Source: Gammaproteobacteria bacterium (GTDB lineage Bacteria > Pseudomonadota > Gammaproteobacteria > Eutrophobiales > Eutrophobiaceae). From it: a stretch of 10,996 nucleotides of DNA. Shown here one piece after another: positions 1 to 5,621 of the stretch. The stretch's first letter is position 1; the number at the start of each line of letters is the position of its first letter. Under the pieces are notes generated by a model. It worked only from the letters and a program-made list of their open reading frames with translations, was not told where the DNA came from and ran no database searches. The position numbers and the translations under genes are program-made. Location: positions 1 through 10,996 of the forward strand of contig JABHFC010000212.1 of assembly GCA_018676275.1 (NCBI GenBank). The letters run 5' to 3'.

Positions 1-50
1 CAATGGATTATGAAAATACGCTTAACAAAGTGTCCGAGATCGGTTGACCA

Positions 51-1004
51 CTACAGTACGTGGTAGTTACGTGTCAGACCTTCCAGCCTCGAAGCGAGAT
101 TTACCGCATCACCGACAACAGTATAGGTTATGCGATATTTTGAACCCATGTTGCCAACATTCATCATGCCGGTATTAATACCTATGCCCATAGACGGCCC
201 CGGCCAGCCACGTTTTACAAAACTCTCTGATAGTAAGGCAATTTCATTTTGCATTTCCAATGACGCCAGAACAGCTCGTAAAGCATGATCTTTCTGACTT
301 ACAGGCGCACCCCAAAATGTCATGATCGAGTCACCGATATATTTATCGATTGTTGCGCCGTGGCTATAAAGAATTTCAGTCATGGCTGTAAAATATTCGT
401 TTAACAGTCGTGCAAGTTGCTTCGGGTTTAATTGTTCGGAAACTCCGGTAAAGTTTTGTAAGTCGCAAAAGAAAACAGTCAGATATTTTGACTCCCCATC
501 AAGATTCAATTGGCCGGGATGCTTACTAATTTCAGCAACTAATTGAGGAGGAATGTATTGTCCAAAGACTTCTACAATTTTTTGCTTTGCTACTGTTTCT
601 TTGAAATAGCTTATAAGCACATTGACCGCATACAGTATAAGGATGGTCAACAGACTGAACTCCAGAGGTAACAAGGAATTCGAGGTGGTCGTGTAGGCAG
701 GGAAAATGGGTAATATCGAACAGGCCGCCGTTAGCAATGAAGCCTGTATCGGATTCAGAATGGGCAACAATAAAGATAAAATTATTCCCGAGAAAATGAG
801 AATGACGAATTCAGTTGAATAAATTACCGGGGGCAAGCCAAAGCCTTGATTAACACCAGTGTTAAATAATAAGGAATGAAACGATAAACCCGAGTTAGCC
901 TGAAACTGGATTTCTAGCAAGCCAGTGCCGTTACAGACAAACAGCAAAAAGACGATAAAAACTAATATGATTTGACTCGCCTGGGCTTTAAATTTTTCTG
1001 GCAT
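51..1004 (-). CDS. Class III adenylate cyclase, CHASE2 type, reduced at both ends
   Basis: It should make cyclic AMP from ATP at the inner membrane. A first membrane helix (about residues 11-25) is followed by a short stretch resembling only the end of a CHASE2 domain (28-58), three more helices (about 62-80, 86-103, 112-134), and then the cyclase domain from FGQYIPPQLV (148-157). Catalytic residues are present: metal ligands D181 (FFCDLQNFT) and D225 (KYIGDS), adenine-selecting K221 and D299 (VVGDAVN), and transition-state N302 and R306. Family members normally carry a periplasmic CHASE2 of some 300 residues between the first two helices; here about 30 remain. The reading frame also stops with TAG right after LTRNYHVL, where homologues run on for roughly 40-50 residues. 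Neighbouring frames stop within 10-15 codons, so one base change would not restore a full end. No good ribosome site precedes the ATG. The family is clear; activity is doubtful. Confidence 0.85.
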   Translation of the reverse strand: MPEKFKAQASQIILVFIVFLLFVCNGTGLLEIQFQANSGLSFHSLLFNTGVNQGFGLPPVIYSTEFVILIFSGIILSLLLPILNPIQASLLTAACSILPIFPAYTTTSNSLLPLEFSLLTILILYAVNVLISYFKETVAKQKIVEVFGQYIPPQLVAEISKHPGQLNLDGESKYLTVFFCDLQNFTGVSEQLNPKQLARLLNEYFTAMTEILYSHGATIDKYIGDSIMTFWGAPVSQKDHALRAVLASLEMQNEIALLSESFVKRGWPGPSMGIGINTGMMNVGNMGSKYRITYTVVGDAVNLASRLEGLTRNYHVL

Positions 1005-1218
1005 TGTTATAGTTATAATCCCAAGCGTGACTTTTTACTTTAAGGCGGTATCCATTCTTTCGCTACATAGTTTAACAGTCGAACTTGGTCGAAAAAAATT
1101 TATCTTTAAACATTGAATATATCTGTTAAGCACACATGATCAGCTGGATATGGGTATTGTTTGATACTGAGCAGTTTTTTCGAAATACATGATTACCTGT
1201 TGAAAAATCGACAGTTTT

Positions 1219-1242
1219 GTTGACTGATGGTCATCAGTCAAC
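1219..1242. promoter_or_regulatory. 24-base palindrome, candidate enhancer site for the prepilin promoter
   Basis: Two perfect 11-base arms (GTTGACTGATG at 1219-1229 and its reverse complement at 1232-1242) are separated by GT. The centre lies about 96 bases before the predicted transcription start of the sigma-54 promoter. Sigma-54 activators of the NtrC/PilR family normally bind dyads in the range of about -80 to -200. The symmetry is seen directly; the role as activator site is inferred. Confidence 0.6.
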
Positions 1243-1300
1243 CACATCACTACTACTGAGTATTCGACTATATAGTAATAAAAACAATAACTTAGAGTTT

Positions 1301-1316
1301 TGGCACAGTATCTGCA
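1301..1316 (+). promoter_or_regulatory. Sigma-54 (RpoN) promoter of the prepilin gene
   Basis: TGGCAC at 1301-1306 and CTGCA at 1312-1316 match the -24/-12 consensus TGGCACG-N4-TTGCW with exact spacing between the invariant GG (1302-1303) and GC (1314-1315). The start of transcription would fall near 1326-1328, leaving a leader of about 30 bases. A ribosome site, CGAGGA at 1345-1350, lies 7 bases before the ATG at 1358. Pilin genes are classic sigma-54 targets, through PilS/PilR for example, which fits. Confidence 0.8.
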
Positions 1317-1357
1317 TAGTTAACACTACAAACTAAAAGAGTAACGAGGAAGAGAAA

Positions 1358-2158
1358 ATGAAACTCAAAAAAGAATCTGGATTTACCCTTGTCGAAATCG
1401 CCATTGTACTGGTAGTTATCGGTTTACTGTTAGGCGGTATTCTTAAGGGTCAACAACTTATCAATAGTGCTCGTGTTCGTAACCTTGCGGATCAGAATTC
1501 CGGCATCCAGGCAGCTTACTACGGCTTTATTGACCGTTTTAGAAACCTGCCTGGTGATATGCTCGCAGCGTCTGCCTGTACAGCAATTGGTACGGGTGTA
1601 GATACTTTTGCTGCATGTGCTACCCCGGCAAGTGCTCCCGGCGGTATAGTTGGTACCAATGGTGGTAATGGTCGAATTGACACTGTCGCTGAAGCGGGTT
1701 CTGTCTGGCCACATTTGTCTGCGGCCGGCTTTTTAAATGGTACATTCTCTGGGCAGCTTGCGGGTGCTGTTACACAGCTAACTGCAGTGACCTATCCAAC
1801 ATCTGTTGCCATTGGCGCGGTACCACCTAATGCCTTCCAGGGTCCAATTATGCTGGCGCATTCAACCGGCTATCAGAATCTCACCTCTCGGGGCACAGTA
1901 AGCCGTTTGGTTTACTCGTTCGGTGGAAAAATCCCTGTGCCGCTGTTACGTGATCTGGATCAGAAGCTTGACGATGGTGTTGCCGGTAGCGGAGTATTGA
2001 GATCTGCTCCTGATGCCGCTGATGGTACCGCTGATGCATTTGGCGCCATTACAGATTATACAAACGGTGCTGGACAGGATTGTGTTACTCCAGCGACTAC
2101 TGATACCTGGAATGTGGATAGTCCTAACCAGACTTGTAACGCCATCTTTCTGTATTAA
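1358..2158 (+). CDS. Type IV prepilin-like protein (pseudopilin or minor pilin)
   Basis: The protein starts with a class III signal: a short basic leader ending in G8, then FTLVE with mature F9 as +1 and E13 as the conserved +5 glutamate, then a hydrophobic helix to about residue 28. A prepilin peptidase (PilD) would cut after G8 and methylate F9. The mature part (258 residues) is larger than a typical major pilin and carries LPGDM (64-68) and a D-rich LDQKLDDG (200-207). These two motifs recur, as I recall, in a family of large prepilin-like proteins of unknown role. Four cysteines (74, 87, 242, 260) could form two disulfides; the last two resemble the C-terminal loop of PilA. It stands alone, with its own sigma-54 promoter and terminator and no pilus assembly genes beside it, so it probably relies on machinery encoded elsewhere. 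Confidence 0.88.
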   Translation: MKLKKESGFTLVEIAIVLVVIGLLLGGILKGQQLINSARVRNLADQNSGIQAAYYGFIDRFRNLPGDMLAASACTAIGTGVDTFAACATPASAPGGIVGTNGGNGRIDTVAEAGSVWPHLSAAGFLNGTFSGQLAGAVTQLTAVTYPTSVAIGAVPPNAFQGPIMLAHSTGYQNLTSRGTVSRLVYSFGGKIPVPLLRDLDQKLDDGVAGSGVLRSAPDAADGTADAFGAITDYTNGAGQDCVTPATTDTWNVDSPNQTCNAIFLY

Positions 2159-2180
2159 GACGTAGTTTTATCAGTATTGA

Positions 2181-2208
2181 AAAAGCCCGCTTTTGCGGGC
2201 TTTTTTTT
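2181..2208 (+). terminator. Rho-independent terminator after the prepilin gene
   Basis: AAAAGCCCGC at 2181-2190 pairs with GCGGGCTTTT at 2195-2204 around a TTTT loop, followed by a run of eight T (2201-2208). It lies 22 bases after the prepilin stop codon and should end that transcript as a single-gene unit. Confidence 0.92.
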
Positions 2209-2318
2209 GGCTTCCGTATAGCGTAATTATTTTTGGGAATGGTGAGAACAAAAATGAAGGTAGTAGTGCGTAAAAGAATTCGTGAGCAATGTTGATACTC
2301 AGAGATCCTGCAGGATTA

Positions 2319-2326
2319 TGTATAAT
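2319..2326 (+). promoter_or_regulatory. Possible promoter -10 element for the ABC ATPase gene
   Basis: A perfect TATAAT stands at 2321-2326, 34 bases before the ATG. No good -35 element lies at 16-18 bases; TTGATA at 2292-2297 is 23 bases away, which is too far. The upstream terminator means the ATPase needs its own promoter, and this is the best candidate. Confidence 0.4.
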
Positions 2327-2360
2327 GAATTTTTTACACATTCTTTAGTTAACGACGCAA

Positions 2361-3083
2361 ATGGTAGCTAATTCAGCTGTAACTTTTTCAGATGTTGCCA
2401 TCTCTTATGGTAAACATGAGGTGCTGTCTGAAATAAATCTTGAAGTTCTTCCCGGCGAATACCTGGGTCTGATTGGTGTTAATGGAGCAGGAAAGACCAC
2501 TCTTATTAAAAGCCTGCTGGATTTCACTCAGTTGAAGGCCGGTTCAATTTCCATTTTTGGGCGCAGCAACACAATAGCTGAATCCAGAGAGCAGCTTGCT
2601 TTCCTCCCGGAAAAGTTTGTTCCTCCTTACTATCTCAGCGGAGCAGACTATCTCGAATATATGTCTGAACTTTATGGTAAGAGCCATGAACCGGAAAAAG
2701 TTAAACAGATGTTGGCAGTTCTGGATCTTGATATTTCAGCCTTAGGTAAATCCGTACGTGAGCTATCCAAAGGAATGTCGCAAAAGCTGGGTTTGGCTGC
2801 TTGTCTGATGAGTGACAGGGATCTGTTTATTCTTGATGAACCCATGAGTGGGCTTGACCCGAAAGCTCGAGCCTATTTAAAACAGTATTTACTTGATCTG
2901 AAAAAACAGAACAAGACCCTGTTTTTTAGTACCCACATGCTTGCTGATGTCGAGACTCTATGTGACAAGGTAGCTATTTTGCACGAAGGCCTTATCAAGT
3001 TTACTGGTTCGCCAACAGAATGTTCCGAAAAGTATGGAACTGATAATTTTGAACAAGCCTACTTGCGTTGCGTCAGTGATTAG
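2361..3083 (+). CDS. ABC transporter ATP-binding protein, CcmA/NatA type, without adjacent permease
   Basis: This is a complete single nucleotide-binding domain (240 residues) that would power a membrane exporter by ATP hydrolysis. It shows Walker A GVNGAGKT (39-46), a Q-loop region with E instead of Q (FLPE, 81-84; common in the ABC-2 exporter class), a signature LSKGM (135-139), Walker B LFILDE (155-160), D-loop SGLDP (163-167) and H-loop H192 (STHML). The signature SKGM and the E-type Q-loop point to the ABC-2 group (CcmA, NatA, GldA-like) rather than importers. Such genes normally sit next to an ABC-2 permease. Here the next gene is on the other strand and ends 5 bases away, and the previous gene is closed by a terminator. 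The partner must be elsewhere or lost. No clear ribosome site precedes the ATG. Substrate unknown. Confidence 0.88.
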   Translation: MVANSAVTFSDVAISYGKHEVLSEINLEVLPGEYLGLIGVNGAGKTTLIKSLLDFTQLKAGSISIFGRSNTIAESREQLAFLPEKFVPPYYLSGADYLEYMSELYGKSHEPEKVKQMLAVLDLDISALGKSVRELSKGMSQKLGLAACLMSDRDLFILDEPMSGLDPKARAYLKQYLLDLKKQNKTLFFSTHMLADVETLCDKVAILHEGLIKFTGSPTECSEKYGTDNFEQAYLRCVSD

Positions 3084-3088
3084 TCAGT

Positions 3089-3844
3089 CTAATAACGACG
3101 AGAGCGTGAACGTAAGTTAGCAGGCACAGGAAAAGGTGGGCTACGACCTACAAGCGCTTCAATTAATGCCAACTCTTCATCATCGTGATTCTTGAAAGGA
3201 GCTGGATGGATTAGCTTGCCAGAAGAGCTGCTGGCACTGATATACCGGGGTGCACTGTGGTGGGTAGATACGATAGTTTCCGTGTTCGCAGGATCGCTAA
3301 TCGCACTTAAATCAGTGATTCCGTAGCAGGTACAAATATAGGACTCGTCCGGATCAGATTCAATATAGACGCCTGTACCTCGTATACCAATTGTAGCTAT
3401 TGCAGTAGTAATTTTATGTTCGCGTTTGCCAAATACAGAAAGTAATTTGCCAGTAAGCAATCTCATTGTAGCTACGGAAGTAGCTTTTAATTTTTCTGAA
3501 ACACCTGTGTTTTTTTCCGCCACCAGTTGCAGCGAGCTATTACTCTGAAGTATGAACGAGTCTTTGCCGACAACAAAAATCACGTGACTGTTATTCTGTG
3601 TTTCAATCTTGTCATTAGCGCTAATAAAAGTATCAATGTTCGCCAATTGACCATTTACAAAAACTTTACCGCTTAATTCGTATATCGATTGACCGGAGTC
3701 CAGTGGACCAGGTATTTTCCCCAGTATTTGCGCCTGTACTGTATTGATGAGGATACCTGGTTTGCTCGCGACGAACAGACCAGACGCTAACATCCCCACT
3801 AACAGTTTTCTTCTAGGGTCGTCAATTTCACCACCACTTGTCAT
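3089..3844 (-). CDS. Secreted FecR-domain protein with Tat-like signal
   Basis: The N-terminus DPRRKLLVGMLASGLFVAS carries a twin arginine (11-12) before a hydrophobic core and a VQA cleavage site near residue 38, suggesting export through Tat or Sec to the periplasm. A FecR domain follows (about 55-165) and ends in the family hallmark ATIGIRGTGVYIE (150-162). Unlike FecR of iron citrate signalling there is no cytoplasmic anti-sigma segment and no sigma factor beside it, so it is not a classical sigma regulator. After the domain come CTC (171-173), a histidine pair (195-196), an acidic patch and a basic tail (RSRSRRY). A good ribosome site (GAGGA, about 6 bases before the ATG) supports the start. 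It is divergent from an outer-membrane barrel gene, and such pairs are often found near CHASE2 cyclases. Function unknown; a periplasmic sensor or scaffold is a reasonable guess. Confidence 0.85.
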   Translation of the reverse strand: MTSGGEIDDPRRKLLVGMLASGLFVASKPGILINTVQAQILGKIPGPLDSGQSIYELSGKVFVNGQLANIDTFISANDKIETQNNSHVIFVVGKDSFILQSNSSLQLVAEKNTGVSEKLKATSVATMRLLTGKLLSVFGKREHKITTAIATIGIRGTGVYIESDPDESYICTCYGITDLSAISDPANTETIVSTHHSAPRYISASSSSGKLIHPAPFKNHDDEELALIEALVGRSPPFPVPANLRSRSRRY

Positions 3845-3973
3845 AACTTATCCTCATTCCTGATAATTCTTACACATCATTTTAGCAAGTCATCACTTCA
3901 ATAAGGTATAAATAAAACGAGTTGGTGAAAACGGCAAATTGTCTCTAGTGAGTGGAAGCATGTGATATTTAGC

Positions 3974-4002
3974 TTGTAATACCATGACAAAGATACTTTA
4001 AT
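3974..4002 (+). promoter_or_regulatory. Candidate sigma-70 promoter for the outer-membrane barrel gene
   Basis: TTGTAA (3974-3979, 4 of 6 to consensus) and TTTAAT (3997-4002, 5 of 6) are 17 bases apart. Transcription would start near 4009 and leave a leader of about 55 bases. Confidence 0.4.
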
Positions 4003-4063
4003 TTAAATTAATCAGGTACTTACTAATAAACAATACGATGAACCATAAGAACCCATCAAGTTA

Positions 4064-4960
4064 ATGAGGTCGTTTAATCAATATTTTCATTTCTGTCTTT
4101 CATCAGCATTGTTCAGTGTGTGTCCCCTGGTATTTGCCGCAGGCTACTATGGAGATGGGCCTTATATTGATGCTGATATTAATATCAGGTACGAAGATAA
4201 CCTGAGTAGAACCAGCAAAGGATCGGAAGTCGAGGAAGATATGGTCACGGCTCTAAGCGCCGGAGGTGGCTATGTAAAGAAGCTGGATGATAAAAGTCAG
4301 TTAATGTTTTCAGCTTATCTTGCCCATGAACATTTTGCTGAATTCACGGATTTGAATAATGTTGCTGTGAACACATCGATGATTTATACGATTCAGCCGA
4401 ATAAAGGATATACACAACCCTGGTATGAAATATCTTTAAACCTGACGAAGCTGAAGTTCAACAAAAGCAATATACGCGATAGTTTTATCCTGAATACACA
4501 AGCCAGTGCAGGAAAACGATTTACTGATCGGCTGACAGCCAGGTTGGCTTATAGTTATGAACGCAGGTATTCGGATGGCGATGTGTTTGACACTGAAAAT
4601 CACGAACTGGACTCAGGAATAATCTATTCGTATTCTCCACGAATTGCGTTATTTGCAAATTATCGTCTGTCCCTCGGTGAGGTGGTGTCAACAGCGAGGC
4701 CGAATCCTATTATTATCGCTGCGTCTGAAAGTGTCGCCCCGGATGATGTGTTCACGTCGGGAACTGGACCAGGTTGTGCCAATCGGCGCTGCGCCTATAG
4801 AATTGATGCCCTGAGTCACCATTTTGAGGTGGGCATGGAGTTTAATCTCTCTCAGACAGTTTCTCTGGATCTGTCAGGTCGATATTTTATCGTAGATGGA
4901 AATGGTATTGAGTCTTACAAAGGCTGGATCTATGGAGCGGGCTTATATATTCAATTTTGA
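4064..4960 (+). CDS. Outer-membrane beta-barrel protein of unknown function
   Basis: A Sec signal peptide (residues 1-25, cut after VFA) precedes a chain of alternating polar and hydrophobic segments typical of transmembrane beta strands, such as YIDADINIRYEDNL, SQLMFSAYLAHEHF and DSFILNTQASAGKRF. It ends in GAGLYIQF, with the terminal phenylalanine expected for insertion by the BAM complex. At 298 residues a barrel of roughly 10-14 strands is plausible. A loop near residues 233-243 has two cysteines (GCANRRC). No ribosome site precedes the ATG. Instead an 8-codon frame ends in TAATG overlapping the start, which could allow coupled translation. The gene is divergent from the FecR-domain gene, and the two products could meet in the periplasm. 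It is not a recognised porin or TonB receptor. Confidence 0.8.
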   Translation: MRSFNQYFHFCLSSALFSVCPLVFAAGYYGDGPYIDADINIRYEDNLSRTSKGSEVEEDMVTALSAGGGYVKKLDDKSQLMFSAYLAHEHFAEFTDLNNVAVNTSMIYTIQPNKGYTQPWYEISLNLTKLKFNKSNIRDSFILNTQASAGKRFTDRLTARLAYSYERRYSDGDVFDTENHELDSGIIYSYSPRIALFANYRLSLGEVVSTARPNPIIIAASESVAPDDVFTSGTGPGCANRRCAYRIDALSHHFEVGMEFNLSQTVSLDLSGRYFIVDGNGIESYKGWIYGAGLYIQF

Positions 4961-5029
4961 AGAATTAATAGCCGGATATATTGAGTAAATAGAGAAATTA
5001 CAGAATTTATCCAGCTCGTAGAAGTGAAA

Positions 5030-5038
5030 TGCTATAAT
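5030..5038 (+). promoter_or_regulatory. Extended -10 promoter for the DUF4124-like gene
   Basis: TGCTATAAT is a perfect extended -10 element (TG at 5030-5031, TATAAT at 5033-5038). No strong -35 is seen, which extended -10 promoters do not need. The start of transcription would fall near 5045, some 30 bases before the ATG. Confidence 0.6.
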
Positions 5039-5074
5039 TTTGACAACTGATATACCAATGAGAAACGAGTGACT

Positions 5075-5599
5075 ATGCTGCGAATAATTTTCCTGTTGTT
5101 ATTGACCTGCAGTACTTGTGTTAGTGCACGAATGTACCAGTGGACCGACCCCGATAGCGGATCAACCCAATTGTCCGGGAGTCCACCAATGTGGTATCGC
5201 AGCGCCGATGGCGGGCCAAGGGTATTTGTCTTTGATAATAGCAAGGTCATTGATGACACGGGGATTGCCGTCTCCGATGAACAAAGAGAGCATCTTCGAC
5301 AGAAGGCTTTTTTGCGAGCTGACAAGGACAAGGCCGGGGCGAGGGAAAAGTTGTTAAAGGCAAAAACCATGAACGCGGCTTTGCTACAGAAAAAGAAAAT
5401 GGAAGAAGTGGCGCAACAGAAACTGGAACCTGTTGTAGAAGAGGTTCCGATACAGCTACCAGAGTTATCTTCTGAGAAACCATCTATGTCAGAAGAAGCC
5501 ACCACCCAGGAACAAATGCGTCAAGTGATTGAAGCCTGGGAGAAAGTTAAAACTGAAAGGGCAAAGGATTTACTCGGTACTCCCGGAACATCGCCCTAG
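5075..5599 (+). CDS. Small secreted DUF4124-like protein
   Basis: A signal peptide (MLRIIFLLLLTCSTCVSA) is followed by MYQWTDPDSGSTQLSGSPP, the start of a DUF4124-like fold: a short beta module found in many secreted gammaproteobacterial proteins of unknown role. From about residue 65 the chain becomes charged and helical, rich in K, E and Q, and probably forms a coiled coil, ending in a proline-containing acidic tail. I chose the ATG at 5075 because it gives the cleanest signal peptide; a GTG at 5069 in the same frame would add two residues. It converges on the Ser/Thr kinase gene with 22 bases between the stops. Location is likely periplasmic. The family assignment rests on the N-terminal pattern alone. 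Confidence 0.7.
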   Translation: MLRIIFLLLLTCSTCVSARMYQWTDPDSGSTQLSGSPPMWYRSADGGPRVFVFDNSKVIDDTGIAVSDEQREHLRQKAFLRADKDKAGAREKLLKAKTMNAALLQKKKMEEVAQQKLEPVVEEVPIQLPELSSEKPSMSEEATTQEQMRQVIEAWEKVKTERAKDLLGTPGTSP

Positions 5600-5618
5600 G
5601 AGTTCGGCAGACTCCTGG
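5596..5618. other. Hairpin between two convergent genes
   Basis: AGGAGT (5598-5603) can pair with ACTCCT (5611-5616) around a 7-base loop, with one wobble and one more pair outside. It overlaps the stop codon of the DUF4124-like gene and lies just past the kinase stop on the other strand. Neither side has a T run, so it is a weak candidate for a two-way terminator. Confidence 0.3.
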
Positions 5619-5621
5619 TAC

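Larger units (their letters stand above)
1005..1357. promoter_or_regulatory. Divergent intergenic region between cyclase and prepilin genes
   Basis: This stretch of about 350 bases separates two divergently read genes. It holds no coding frame that I can support and no CHASE2-like sequence. Its pilin-side half contains the sigma-54 promoter and the palindrome listed separately. The cyclase-side half is AT-rich, with TATAAC-like repeats directly before the cyclase start but no convincing -35 element. Confidence 0.6.

Noticed and set aside
3089..3844. FecIR-type sigma/anti-sigma iron uptake system
   Set aside because: The protein has a secretion signal instead of a cytoplasmic anti-sigma segment, there is no sigma factor gene, and the adjacent barrel is too short and lacks the plug domain of a TonB receptor.
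5118..5505. Alternative long frames on both strands across the DUF4124-like gene
   Set aside because: They have no signal peptide or family motif and overlap a frame with a clean signal peptide and promoter; they are shadows.
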